From the NCBI RefSeq assembly GCF_035917275.1, contig NZ_CP108508.1, forward strand, positions 6,138,001 to 6,202,000: a stretch of DNA of 64,000 bases, read 5' to 3'. The stretch is from Streptomyces sp. NBC_01237. GTDB lineage: Bacteria; Actinomycetota; Actinomycetes; Streptomycetales; Streptomycetaceae. Positions 9,935 to 20,125 of this stretch are shown in pieces; positions within the stretch are counted from its first letter, which is position 1, and each line of letters begins with the position of its first letter. The notes under the pieces are model-generated. The model did not search any database. It worked only from the letters and a program-made list of their open reading frames with translations, and had not been told where the DNA came from. The position numbers and the translations under genes were made by a program.

Positions 9935-11262
9935 AGCGCCGGCACCTCCTGCGGATCGCAGCTGCCGCGCGAGGCCAGGAAGCGCCCGAGCCAGACCTTG
10001 CGTTCGGCGTCCGGCATGGCGGTGAGCCGTGCCGGATGCGGGGGATCGGGGAATGCCTCGTCCCGGTCCGCCAGATAGCCGGCCACCGCGTCGTCGGTCT
10101 CCCACATCCGCCGGGCGCCCGCCGGGTCGTTCTGCTCCAGGGAGGCCGGGCAGTCGCGGGCGGTCAGCTGCCACACGGTCTGGGCGGCGTAGTCCACGGG
10201 GTCGGGAAACTCGTTCCGTACGACACTCCAGCCCCGGGTGAGGGACGGCAGGGCCGATTCGTCCGCGCCGGGGCGCACGGCGGGGTCCACGTAACGCACC
10301 GGCGCTCCCGGAACGCCCTCCAGCCGGGACAGCATCCCGGACAGCGCCTCGGACGCCCGGGGCAGCAGCGGGCCGTCCAGCCCGCCCACGCAGATCTGCG
10401 GGACGGTGTCGCCGCAGACCAGCCGGGCGGCCACCGGATCGTCCCGGAACAGCCCCTCCCCGGTGCCCACGATCAGCGGCGCCACCGAGGCCGCCACGGC
10501 GAGCGGCACCAGAGCGAGGTACCGGCGCCGGGCCGCGTATCCGAGCACCGGCGCGAGCGCGAGGCCGCCCACCCAGAGCACCATGACGGGGGCGAACCAC
10601 CAGACGGGTACGGTCCCGTGCAGCTCGAACTGCTGGGCGGGATTCAGGAACCGGGCGTCGGACGACAGATAGGACGGGGCGCCCAGGCCGACGTACCCGG
10701 CCGCCGCGAGCACCGGCGCGGTCAGCCGCCACCGGCACACCCGCCCCACCACGAAGCCCACGAAGGTCAGGGACACCAGCGCGCAGAGGTCGGTGACGGC
10801 GACCGCGGCCGACGGGCCGCCCGCCCCGGTGTACGGCCAGGTCGCCGCGGACACCCCGGCCAGCGCGACGAGATAGCCGACGGCCGCCCACAGCGCGACG
10901 GGCAGGGCCGCCATCATCAGCTGAGCCGGCTGGCCGCGGGGCACCGACAGCCAGAGCCCGGCGGTCCGGCGCCGGTGCTCGCGGCCGCCCTGCCAGCAGC
11001 CCGCGGCAGCGGCGAGCGGCCCCGCGATCAGCGTGGCGGCCGAGTGCAGCAGCCCCTGGGTCTCACCCCAGCTCCCCTGCCACTCGTCCGCCTTGTTCAC
11101 CATCGGGACCAGGACGGCCAGGGCGACGACGGGTCCCGTCCACGGGACGGAGCCGCGCCGCAGCTCGGCGCGGAGCACGGACCGGGCGGCGTGCGGAGCG
11201 GGCCGCGGCGCGGGTGAGGGGGCCGCACCGGTGGGCTCCGGCGGGCTCATGGTGTCCGTCAT
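9931..11262 (-). CDS. ABC transporter permease-like membrane protein with extracytoplasmic domain
   Basis: 443 residues. It has an N-terminal membrane block with several hydrophobic helices (VVALAVLVPMV, LIAGPLAAAAGC, LMMAALPVALWAAVGYLVALAGV, LCALVSLTFVGFVVG), then WWFAPVMVLWVGGLALAPVLG, and a soluble C-terminal domain of about 180 residues. That domain has conserved-looking Cys and Trp positions and follows the last membrane span, so it may lie outside the cell. The start ATG overlaps the ATPase stop by 4 nt; a second in-frame ATG lies four codons in. It resembles the ABC-2 type permeases that accompany ATPases regulated by a co-transcribed ECF sigma factor. The substrate is unknown. Confidence 0.72.
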   Translation of the reverse strand: MTDTMSPPEPTGAAPSPAPRPAPHAARSVLRAELRRGSVPWTGPVVALAVLVPMVNKADEWQGSWGETQGLLHSAATLIAGPLAAAAGCWQGGREHRRRTAGLWLSVPRGQPAQLMMAALPVALWAAVGYLVALAGVSAATWPYTGAGGPSAAVAVTDLCALVSLTFVGFVVGRVCRWRLTAPVLAAAGYVGLGAPSYLSSDARFLNPAQQFELHGTVPVWWFAPVMVLWVGGLALAPVLGYAARRRYLALVPLAVAASVAPLIVGTGEGLFRDDPVAARLVCGDTVPQICVGGLDGPLLPRASEALSGMLSRLEGVPGAPVRYVDPAVRPGADESALPSLTRGWSVVRNEFPDPVDYAAQTVWQLTARDCPASLEQNDPAGARRMWETDDAVAGYLADRDEAFPDPPHPARLTAMPDAERKVWLGRFLASRGSCDPQEVPAL

Positions 11263-12029
11263 GCGGCCGCCACCTCCGTACGGTGGGCGCGCAGGGCGGC
11301 GGTGTAGCCACGCTCGATGGGGTTGCCGCCGAGCCCGTCCGGCTCGCCGCCCAGCTCGATGAGCTGCGCGGTCGTGCCCCGGTAGGCGATCCGGCCGGTC
11401 TCGATCAGCGTCACATCGGTGCAGGCGGCGGCGACGTCCTCGACCAGATGCGTGGACACGATCACGGTGGACGTCTCTCCCAGCTCCCGCAGCAGCGCCC
11501 GGAACTCGACCCGCTGTTCCGGGTCCAGCCCGGCGGTCGGCTCGTCGAGCAGCAGCAGCGCCGGTTCGTTGACGATGGCCTGGGCGATACCGACGCGCCG
11601 GATCATGCCCCCGGACAGCGTCTTCACCTTCGTGTCGATCCGGTCCGCCAGACCCACGCGTTCCACGGCGCGTTCCACGGCCGACGCCACCCGCGCCCCG
11701 TCCATCTCCTTGAGCCAGGCCACATAGGCGATGAACTCGCGGACCGTGAAGCCGGGGTAGTGGCCGAACTCCTGCGGCAGATATCCGAGCCTGCGCCGCA
11801 CCGCCGACCTGCCGCGGTGGTCCGACGCCGCGCCCACCTCGTCGCCGAGCAGTTCCACCCGGCCTTCGGCGGGGGCCGCCACGGTCGCCAGGACCCGGAT
11901 CAGCGAGGTCTTGCCCGCGCCGTTCGGCCCGAGCAGGCCGTGCACACCCGGCGCGAAGTCCAGGTCGACGGCGTCCAGCACTGCCTTCCTGCGGTGCCGG
12001 ACGGTCAGTCCGGTGACCTTTACGCTCAC
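11259..12029 (-). CDS. ABC transporter ATP-binding protein
   Basis: 256 residues with all ATPase signatures in order: Walker A GPNGAGKTSL near residue 35, Q-loop LPQEFGHYPGF, signature LSGGMIRRVGIAQA, Walker B ALLLLDEPTAGLDP, and switch His in IVSTHLVEDV. This is the CcmA/MDR-type exporter subfamily. It starts with GTG, overlapping the previous stop by 4 nt. It probably energises the membrane proteins encoded directly downstream. Confidence 0.95.
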   Translation of the reverse strand: MSVKVTGLTVRHRRKAVLDAVDLDFAPGVHGLLGPNGAGKTSLIRVLATVAAPAEGRVELLGDEVGAASDHRGRSAVRRRLGYLPQEFGHYPGFTVREFIAYVAWLKEMDGARVASAVERAVERVGLADRIDTKVKTLSGGMIRRVGIAQAIVNEPALLLLDEPTAGLDPEQRVEFRALLRELGETSTVIVSTHLVEDVAAACTDVTLIETGRIAYRGTTAQLIELGGEPDGLGGNPIERGYTAALRAHRTEVAAA

Positions 12030-12985
12030 GACGTCTCCAGATGGTCGAAGGATCTACGGCGTACGGCGATCAGCGCCGCGCATACGAGGGCGGCGGCCGC
12101 CCAGCAGCCCTGGATGCCCGGCCCCGCGAAGTACGGGGCTGCCCCGGCCACCAGCGCGGCGCCCCCCGGCGCCGCGCTGATGGTGGGCAGGACGACCGCG
12201 GCGGCCCAGCCCGCCGCGACGGCCGAGGCGCCCGCGCGGCAGCCGATGTACGAGCCGAGGGCGAGCGCCGCGAGGGTCATCGCCAGCCCGGGCAGCAGCC
12301 ACGCCGCGGCACCGGGCCCGCCCGCGGAGGCGGGCAGCAGCGCACCGGCGCAGGTCAGCGCCGGAATGCTCACCCCGAGCACGGCCGCGGACCTGGTCAG
12401 CAGCAGCCCCACCCCGCCGGACGGGGTCGAGGCGGCGATCTCGTGCAGGGGGTCGGCATGCCGTCCGTACGAGACGAGGACCCCGGCGAGCGGGAGCACC
12501 GGCGCGGTCACGAGCAGCAGTGGACGCGCCGCGGCTCCGAGCCCCGCCCCGTACGCCAGGGCCACCGCCCCCACGGCCACCAGCACGAGCGCCAGCAGCC
12601 AGGGCCCGCGCAGGGCGGGGCCCGCGGCCCAGAGGACCCGGGCGACGGCGGGGACCCGGGCGATCGGAGCGATCCGGGCGATCGGAGCGATCGGCGGCGC
12701 GGCGACCGCCTCACCGGCCCCACGCACCTCGTGGGCCCCACCGGGCTCGGCGAGTGCCGCGGTCAGCACCGCCGCCCGGACGTCGGCCAGTACCGCCGCC
12801 GCCGCGCCCCGGGCCCGGACCGCCGACGACACGCGGGCCGCGCAGGTCCCGCAGACCTCGATGTGTTCCTCCAGCGACCGGGCGGCCGTCCCGGACGCGG
12901 TGCCGTCCGCGTACCGTGCCGCCGCGTCCTGGCCCACGTGCCGGCCCGCGTTCGTGGCAGCTCGCGATGTCCTGCCGTGCCTCAT
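12026..12985 (-). CDS. Membrane protein with N-terminal zinc-finger (anti-sigma-like) segment
   Basis: 319 residues. The N-terminal 60 residues carry an H-x3-C-x2-C arrangement (EEHIEVCGTCAARV), the core of the zinc-binding anti-sigma domain (ZAS/zf-HC2). A low-complexity stretch with repeated IARI/AP units follows, then six or more hydrophobic helices. The start ATG overlaps the sigma-factor stop by 4 nt, the classic arrangement for a cognate anti-sigma factor. I infer that it holds the upstream sigma factor at the membrane and links it to the ABC genes downstream. The zinc motif is short and no ligand was verified, so the anti-sigma role is inference. Confidence 0.72.
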   Translation of the reverse strand: MRHGRTSRAATNAGRHVGQDAAARYADGTASGTAARSLEEHIEVCGTCAARVSSAVRARGAAAAVLADVRAAVLTAALAEPGGAHEVRGAGEAVAAPPIAPIARIAPIARVPAVARVLWAAGPALRGPWLLALVLVAVGAVALAYGAGLGAAARPLLLVTAPVLPLAGVLVSYGRHADPLHEIAASTPSGGVGLLLTRSAAVLGVSIPALTCAGALLPASAGGPGAAAWLLPGLAMTLAALALGSYIGCRAGASAVAAGWAAAVVLPTISAAPGGAALVAGAAPYFAGPGIQGCWAAAALVCAALIAVRRRSFDHLETS

Positions 12986-13623
12986 GCCGTGCCTCCCAGT
13001 GGGGCGTCGTTCGGCGCCGGCCGGGCCAGGGCGGCGCGCAGTTCGCGTCTGGCCCGCATCGCGCGGGTCTTGACCGTGCCTTCGGGGATGCCGAGCAGCC
13101 GCGCGGCCTCCCGGGTCGTCAGGCCGTCGACGACCGTCGCGCGCAGCACCTCGCCCAGCTCGGGCGGGATCCGGTCGAGCGCGTCGCCCACGTCCCCGTA
13201 CTCCAGTCCGGCCAGCACCCGTTCCTCGGTGGAGGGCACGGTGGTGCTCCACCCCGTGTCTGCGGGCCGGTCCAGCCGGGCGGCGGCCCGCTGGGCGTCG
13301 ACGAGCCGACGGGCGGCGATCACCCACAGCCAGCCGCCCGCCGGGCCGCCCCGGTGCGTTCCGGCGGACCGCCAGACGGCCACGAAGGTGTCCTGAAGCA
13401 CCTCCCGCACGGTCTCGGCGTCCGGGCACCGGCGGCTCAGCCGGGCGTGGAGCCAGCCGGAGTGCCGGTCGTACAGCGTGCCCAGGGCCACCGCGTCCCC
13501 CCGCGCGACCGCCCGCAGCAGCGCCGCGTCCTCGTCCCTCCCGTCCGCACGGTGCCCGTCGTCCTCGTCGATCCCGTCGTCCCGGTGTCCCGGGCCCTCC
13601 CCCGCAGGGCGCAACAGCCTCAC
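12982..13623 (-). CDS. ECF-type RNA polymerase sigma factor
   Basis: 213 residues. Region 2 runs from ALLRAVARGDAVALGTLYDR to EVLQDTFVAVWRSA and contains a WVIAARRLVDAQRA helix typical of region 2.4. Region 4 has the helix-turn-helix LTTREAARLLGIPEGTVKTR. The first 30 residues are acidic and unusual, and the GTG at 13623 has its AGGGAGGG only about 2 nt away, so the true start may differ slightly. It is the first gene of a five-gene operon in which every junction is a 4-nt overlap. It is divergent from lon across about 215 bp. Confidence 0.93.
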   Translation of the reverse strand: MRLLRPAGEGPGHRDDGIDEDDGHRADGRDEDAALLRAVARGDAVALGTLYDRHSGWLHARLSRRCPDAETVREVLQDTFVAVWRSAGTHRGGPAGGWLWVIAARRLVDAQRAAARLDRPADTGWSTTVPSTEERVLAGLEYGDVGDALDRIPPELGEVLRATVVDGLTTREAARLLGIPEGTVKTRAMRARRELRAALARPAPNDAPLGGTA

Positions 13624-13798
13624 ACCCTCCCTATCGACGGCCGGACCGTATCCGGTTCATGGAAGGCGGGAGGCTCCTCGGGTGTTGCACCCGGTACGGA
13701 GGCACGGGAAGTGCTGAGGCAGGGCGGCGCGCGGGCAGCGGCAGCGGCCGATCGCTCAGAGCGAACACCGGCTGGGGAACAATTGGCCGCTCAGGTGC

Positions 13799-13819
13799 AT
13801 TGAGTCCACATAGCTCAAC
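13799..13819 (+). promoter_or_regulatory. HAIR-like operator (HspR binding site) upstream of lon
   Basis: ATTGAGT-N7-GCTCAAC matches the HspR-associated inverted repeat CTTGAGT-N7-ACTCAAG at 11 of 14 positions, with a perfect TTGAG/CTCAA core and the right 7-nt spacer. It ends 21 nt before the lon start codon. HspR control of lon has been described in Streptomyces lividans, so the placement fits known biology. Confidence 0.82.
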
Positions 13820-13840
13820 TTGCCTGCCGAAGGGGAGATC

Positions 13841-16260
<2,420 letters not shown>

Positions 16261-16261
<1 letters not shown>

Positions 16262-16344
16262 GTGCCACGGCGTGACGGGCGTGGCACCAGGTGCGCGGCC
16301 GGTACGGACGGCCCGCCCACCCGAGTCAACGGGGGGCGGGCCGT
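16261..16344. terminator. Double terminator after lon
   Basis: Hairpin 1: GGTGCCACG/CGTGGCACC (16261-16269, 16280-16288), starting on the last base of the lon stop codon. Hairpin 2: ACGGCCCGCCC/GGGCGGGCCGT (16308-16318, 16334-16344). The second can also serve the convergent deacetylase gene. Confidence 0.82.
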
Positions 16345-16368
16345 TCCGCGTGCGGACATCGGTGCCTG

Positions 16369-17133
16369 CTAGGGGCGGTAGATGGTGCCCGGCTCCGGGG
16401 TGGCGGGGGCCATCAGCTCGGGGACCGTCACGAAGGTGTAGCCCTTCTTCTGGAGCGCGTCGATGATGCCCGGCACGGCCGGCACGGTGCCCTTGTAGAT
16501 GTCGTGGAGCAGGATGATGCCGTCCTTGCCCGCCTGGTCGAGTATCCGCTTCTTGATCAGCGCGGAGTCGTTCGTCGAGTAGTCCTTGGCGGTGGCGCTC
16601 CAGAGGATCTGCGAGAGCCCCAGGTCCTTGCTGATCTCGGAGACCGTGTCGTCGGTGCGGCCCTGCGGCGGACGCATCAGCCGGGGCTTCTTCCCGGTGA
16701 TCTTCGCGATGGCGTCCTGGGTCTTCTTCAGCTCGGCGCGTATCTCGTCGGGCTTCTTGTCCGTGAGGATCTCGTGCGACCAGGTGTGGTTGGCCACCTC
16801 GTGGCCCTCGTCCTCGATGCGCTGCACGGTGTCGGGGTGCTTGAGGACGTGGTCCCTGCCGAGCAGGAAGAAGGTGGCGTGCACCTTCTTCTCCTTGAGG
16901 ATGTCCAGGAGACGCGGGGTGTCCTTCGCCGGACCGGCGTCGAAGGTGAGCGCTATGCACTTGGCCTTGCGGCAGTCCACCGGGCCGAACGAGCCCTTGG
17001 CGTCGGATGCGGCGTCCTGACGTGCCGAGCCCGGAGCGGTCGTCTCCATCGAGCAGCCGCTCAGTGTGAGCGTGAGCGCGGTCACAAGGACGGCAGCCAA
17101 CCCGGTACCGAACGACTTCGTCTTCCTGGGCAA
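16369..17133 (-). CDS. Polysaccharide deacetylase (NodB-like) lipoprotein
   Basis: 254 residues. It has an N-terminal signal with lipobox TLTLSGC (Cys27), then a NodB/CE4 domain. Motif 1 is TFDAGP: Asp65 (catalytic base position) is kept, but the second, metal-binding Asp is Ala. Motif 2 is NHTWSH with both metal-binding histidines (116 and 120), motif 3 is MRPPQGRTD, and motif 5 is ILLHDIY. It probably acts at the cell surface on peptidoglycan or another N-acetylated glycan. It starts at TTG 17133 with GGAGG about 10 nt upstream. A candidate promoter lies 55-84 nt upstream. Confidence 0.9.
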   Translation of the reverse strand: MPRKTKSFGTGLAAVLVTALTLTLSGCSMETTAPGSARQDAASDAKGSFGPVDCRKAKCIALTFDAGPAKDTPRLLDILKEKKVHATFFLLGRDHVLKHPDTVQRIEDEGHEVANHTWSHEILTDKKPDEIRAELKKTQDAIAKITGKKPRLMRPPQGRTDDTVSEISKDLGLSQILWSATAKDYSTNDSALIKKRILDQAGKDGIILLHDIYKGTVPAVPGIIDALQKKGYTFVTVPELMAPATPEPGTIYRP

Positions 17134-17187
17134 GGCAGGTCACTCCTCCATGAACGTAGATCCGCACACTCGTGCGGTACGGCCAGG

Positions 17188-17217
17188 ACTATACACAGCA
17201 CGTATACATGGTGTTCA
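17188..17217 (-). promoter_or_regulatory. Candidate promoter of the deacetylase gene
   Basis: On the minus strand TGAACA (17212-17217) and TATAGT (17188-17193) are separated by 18 nt; 4/6 and 5/6 matches to the principal-sigma consensus. A 6-bp inverted repeat CCGCAC-N4-GTGCGG at 17162-17177 lies just downstream of the predicted start point and might be an operator. Confidence 0.45.
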
Positions 17218-17238
17218 TAGCGGGGTGCGCGCAGCGCG

Positions 17239-17271
17239 GAGCCCCGGTGACACCTGCTGTCACCGGGGCTC
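17239..17271 (-). terminator. Terminator of the GH25 gene
   Basis: A 14-bp perfect stem, GAGCCCCGGTGACA (17239-17252) with its complement at 17258-17271, and a 5-nt loop, lies just after the GH25 stop codon on the minus strand. Confidence 0.85.
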
Positions 17272-17296
17272 GGTCGTGCGGTTCCCTCGGGGGCGG

Positions 17297-18121
17297 TCAG
17301 CCGTTGGCCAGCGCCTGTACGCGGTCGAGGGCGCCGTTGAAGCGGTTGTGGTCGCCGACCGTCGGGCCGGACGAGGTGTACTGCCACATCGTGTAGAAGC
17401 CCCAGCCGGCCGGGAGTTCACCGACGGTCGAGTTGTAGCGGGCCACCCAGAGCGGGTTGGTCGCCCCGAAACTGGCGTTGTTGCCCGTGCACGTCTGCCA
17501 CCAGCTGGTCGCGGTGTAGATCACCGGGTCCCGTCCGGTGCGTGCCTTGTAGGTGTTCACGAAGTCGCGTATCCAGGCGACCATGCCCGCCTGGGAGAGG
17601 CCGTAGCACTGGGCTCCGTACGGGTTCCACTCGATGTCCAGCGCGCCCGGCAGCGTCTTGCCGTCCCTGGACCAGCCGCCCCCGTTGTCCACGAAGTAGT
17701 TCGCCTGGGCCGCTCCACCGGTCGTGTTCGGGGTGGCGAAGTGGTACGAGCCCCGGATCATCCCGACGTTGTAGGAGCCGTTGTACTGCTGGGCGAAGTC
17801 CTCGTTCTTGTAGTACGTGCCTTCGGTGGCCTTCACGTAGGCCCAGCGCACGCCGCTGTTCCAGAGCGTCGCCCAGTCGACGGCGTTCTGGTGTCCGCTG
17901 ACGTCCACGCCTTCGGTCTGCACGGCGCGCGGGTCGCGCGGCAGTCCGCCCTGGCCGTCGTGTTCGATGACGCCCTGGCCCATCCGCGCGGTACCGCGGG
18001 CGGGGGTGTCGCCGGCCGCGGCCGTGCCGGGTATGGCGAGGAGGAGGGAGAAGGCTGCGAGCAGGGTTCCCGCGGCGGCGAAGCGCGAGCGGCGGGGCGA
18101 ACCGGATCTGAGCACGGGCAT
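17297..18121 (-). CDS. Secreted glycoside hydrolase family 25 muramidase
   Basis: 274 residues. A basic, hydrophobic signal peptide ends near AAAG (about residue 36). One GH25 catalytic domain with no cell-wall binding repeats follows. The catalytic acids are visible: Asp73 in EGVDVSGHQ, and Asp162 and Glu164 in ALDIEWNPYG. Other family hallmarks are YVKATEGT, GSYHFATP and the C-terminal WQYTSSG. It closely resembles the Streptomyces lysozyme cellosyl in layout, including the GGGWSRD and TCTGN segments. It cleaves the MurNAc-GlcNAc bond of peptidoglycan outside the cell. The ATG follows GGAGG by 8 nt. Confidence 0.95.
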   Translation of the reverse strand: MPVLRSGSPRRSRFAAAGTLLAAFSLLLAIPGTAAAGDTPARGTARMGQGVIEHDGQGGLPRDPRAVQTEGVDVSGHQNAVDWATLWNSGVRWAYVKATEGTYYKNEDFAQQYNGSYNVGMIRGSYHFATPNTTGGAAQANYFVDNGGGWSRDGKTLPGALDIEWNPYGAQCYGLSQAGMVAWIRDFVNTYKARTGRDPVIYTATSWWQTCTGNNASFGATNPLWVARYNSTVGELPAGWGFYTMWQYTSSGPTVGDHNRFNGALDRVQALANG

Positions 18122-18226
18122 GGTGCGTGCCTCCGAGGACTCGGTGGGGGGAGCATGGGGGATCTGCTGACCCGGGGGCGGTTGGGGGGCCGCTCCCGCG
18201 AGGGCATCATGGTGTGTTCATGCCAC

Positions 18227-18241
18227 TCATGACAGTCATGA
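18227..18241. promoter_or_regulatory. 15-bp palindrome between GH25 and MarR genes
   Basis: TCATGAC-A-GTCATGA is a perfect inverted repeat in the 262-bp divergent intergenic region. A MarR regulator is encoded directly to the right, so an autoregulatory operator is plausible. Confidence 0.45.
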
Positions 18242-18383
18242 CGCTACGCACGTAGACCCGTGCGGCGGAAGGGGGCCTGCGCGCCGCCGTTGGTCTACGC
18301 CTGCGAAATACTGACCGAGCTGCGGTGATGACCGGTGGCGAAAGAAACTTTCAGCGGCGGGAAAGCGTATGAGGGGTGCTGAC

Positions 18384-18866
18384 GTGCACGGGAGCCAAAG
18401 CGGGCGGGAACCCGGTGCCAACGCGGGAAGTGGTGTGGACCACGAATTCCTCGCGCTGGAGCGTGAGTTGGCGGTCTTTCTGCGCCGGGCGCGGGCCAAC
18501 TCGGGCGAGATGGCCCGCGAGGTGCACCCCGACCTGGAGTCGGCCGCCTACGGCCTTCTCGTACGCCTGGAGTCGGCGGGGCGCCAGCGCGCCACCGAAC
18601 TCGCGGGCTACTTCGGCGTCGGCAAGGCGACGATGAGCCGTCAACTGCGCGCCCTGGAAGACCTCGGACTGGTGGCACGTGAACCCGATCCGGCGGACGG
18701 CCGCGCCTGGCTGGTCCATCTCACCGACGAGGGTCTGGCCCGCTTCCGCAGCGTCCGCGACGCCCGTCGCAGCCGCTATGTGAGCAAGCTCGCGGACTGG
18801 GACCGGGCCGAGGTGGCGGAACTGGCCCGGCTGCTCCAGCACTTCAACGCCCGCGCGGAGGACTGA
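18384..18866 (+). CDS. MarR-family transcriptional regulator
   Basis: 160 residues, one winged helix-turn-helix domain. Helices LESAAYGLLVRLESAG, RATELAGYFGVGKATMSRQL (recognition helix) and the wing EPDPADGRAWLVHLTDEG follow the MarR pattern. No cysteine or obvious ligand motif. GTG 18384 is preceded by GAGGGG at 7 nt; an ATG at 18369 would add five residues but has a poor ribosome site. It is divergent from the GH25 gene and may control it or itself through the palindrome at 18227. Downstream is GC-rich with a direct repeat of CGTACGCCGG. Confidence 0.9.
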   Translation: MHGSQSGREPGANAGSGVDHEFLALERELAVFLRRARANSGEMAREVHPDLESAAYGLLVRLESAGRQRATELAGYFGVGKATMSRQLRALEDLGLVAREPDPADGRAWLVHLTDEGLARFRSVRDARRSRYVSKLADWDRAEVAELARLLQHFNARAED

Positions 18867-19001
18867 CACGTACGCCGGGGGGCCGACGCGTACGCCGGAG
18901 GCGGGTGTGCGCGCCGGGCGGAGGGCCGGGTGCCGGGCGGCCGTCGCCCAGGGCCGCAGGGACACCCCGGGGGAGGGCGCCGCGAGGACGGCCCTCGGAA
19001 C

Positions 19002-19787
19002 TCAGAACTCGACGAACACCGCCGTGGCATCGTCATGCGTCTTGCCGCGACGCAGATACGCGCGGTCGGTGTCGGCGTTCTCCAGCTCCCGCACCCGGTC
19101 GATCAGCCCCTGGGGCCCCACCTTGCGCAGAAGCCCCAGAGCGGCCGCCCAGTCGCCCTCGCGGAACGTCTCCGCCCAGCGCCCCGCCCCGTCCGTCAGC
19201 GCGGCCAGCGACCGCACCTCCGCCAACGGGACCTCACCGGTCACGGAACGTGACGCCACCGAGGGGTCGGCGGCGGCCGTGAAGAAGCCGCCCTCCTTGT
19301 TGCGCACCTGTGCGTCGGCGATCGCGTCGGAGGCCAGGGAGCCGGGCGGCAGCCGGTCGAGCCGGTCGTCGAGAACGGGCCGCACCGTGCCGTCCGCCGC
19401 CTCCAGGAGGAGGACCGAGTCGGAGAGCACCAGGTACTCGACCGTGTGTTCGCCCCAGCGTGCCAGGACGACGGTTGCCTGAGGCGTGCGTACGTGAGAA
19501 AGGTCACACGTCGAGCGATGGGCGTCGGCGGTGCGTCGGATGGACTCCGAAAGGATCTCGGTAAGCGTCAGATCTCGTCGCGAACCGGACAGTTCGGCCA
19601 GCGCGCCACCCAGTCGCGCGGTGAACCAGGGAACCGGGTGCACACATCCGACGTTGCCCTGAGGTGGTGTGACGCCATCCAGCAGGACCAGCGCTCCACC
19701 CTGCCCGGACGCGGGAAGAATGGTCGAGGTCCAGTCTTCGTTGGGGCGTTCGGGGCTTCCGGGGGCGGAGGCGAGTTCGATGCGCAT
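19002..19787 (-). CDS. PP2C-like phosphatase domain protein
   Basis: 261 residues. The N-terminus SPERPNEDW matches the RPNED start of PP2C/SpoIIE-type phosphatases. ALVLLDGVTPP corresponds to the metal-binding DG strand, ALTDGAGR to the later metal site, and the C-terminus KTHDDATAVFVEF to the closing DD motif. Some metal ligands are spaced differently from classic PP2C, so the substrate and activity are open. The ATG at 19787 has no Shine-Dalgarno sequence but lies 6 nt after CAGACT, so the mRNA may be leaderless. No partner kinase is adjacent. Confidence 0.75.
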   Translation of the reverse strand: MRIELASAPGSPERPNEDWTSTILPASGQGGALVLLDGVTPPQGNVGCVHPVPWFTARLGGALAELSGSRRDLTLTEILSESIRRTADAHRSTCDLSHVRTPQATVVLARWGEHTVEYLVLSDSVLLLEAADGTVRPVLDDRLDRLPPGSLASDAIADAQVRNKEGGFFTAAADPSVASRSVTGEVPLAEVRSLAALTDGAGRWAETFREGDWAAALGLLRKVGPQGLIDRVRELENADTDRAYLRRGKTHDDATAVFVEF

Positions 19788-19793
19788 ACAGCC

Positions 19794-19799
19794 AGTCTG
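19794..19799 (-). promoter_or_regulatory. Probable -10 box of a leaderless transcript (PP2C-like gene)
   Basis: CAGACT on the minus strand ends exactly 6 nt before the ATG at 19787, and no Shine-Dalgarno sequence is present. It is a one-mismatch fit to TAnnnT. Confidence 0.4.
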
Positions 19800-19993
19800 C
19801 ACGCACTCTTCACGGAGCCTGCACGAGACGGTCGTTGGCTCGTACCGGCAGGTCAGTACGGTCCCTGAAGGCGGAAGGAACGGCTCCGCCCGGCGTGCGG
19901 GCGGGCATCCTGCCAAAGCCGGGGCGGAAGTTCCACCCCGGCGGCCATGTGTGGCCGACAGGGCGCGCGGGCAGACTTGTTCGCCAACTCAGG

Positions 19994-20016
19994 AGTGATG
20001 TTCACTCGTTCGAGTG
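19994..20016. promoter_or_regulatory. Two overlapping palindromes upstream of the conservon
   Basis: AGTGA-TGT-TCACT (19994-20006) overlaps CACTCG-TT-CGAGTG (20003-20016). Both are perfect. Such compact overlapping inverted repeats suggest an operator. AGTGA...TCAC half-sites recall BldD boxes but do not fit its full consensus. Confidence 0.45.
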
Positions 20017-20032
20017 GCGGAGCGGTTGATGC

Positions 20033-20095
20033 GCGCCCCCCTCTCAAAAGCGCTGGAATGGTCGGAAGCCGTACCAGGAGCGGGGGCGCCTTTTT
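20033..20095 (+). terminator. Hairpin followed by T-tract in the conservon leader
   Basis: GCGCCCCC (20033-20040) pairs with GGGGGCGC (20082-20089), extended inward by CTC/GAG across a one-base bulge. It is followed after one base by TTTTT. The loop is long (about 40 nt) and may fold further. It ends about 30 nt before the cvnA start, so it could be an attenuator or the end of a short RNA. Confidence 0.45.
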
Positions 20096-20125
20096 ACGTG
20101 ACCGAGCGTCACCTCCGCTTCAAGG

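Noticed and set aside
19994..20006. BldD box (AGTGA-TGT-TCACT)
   Set aside because: Half-sites fit the old AGTGA...TCAC description, but the spacing does not match the full palindromic consensus, so it is listed only as a palindrome.
20011..20075. tRNA-Ser-like stretch (GAGTGGCGGAGCGGTTGATGC followed by a CTCTCAAAAG loop)
   Set aside because: The D-arm resemblance is good, but there is no pairing acceptor stem and no GGTTCGANTCC T-arm at the right distance. The same bases form the T-tract hairpin instead.
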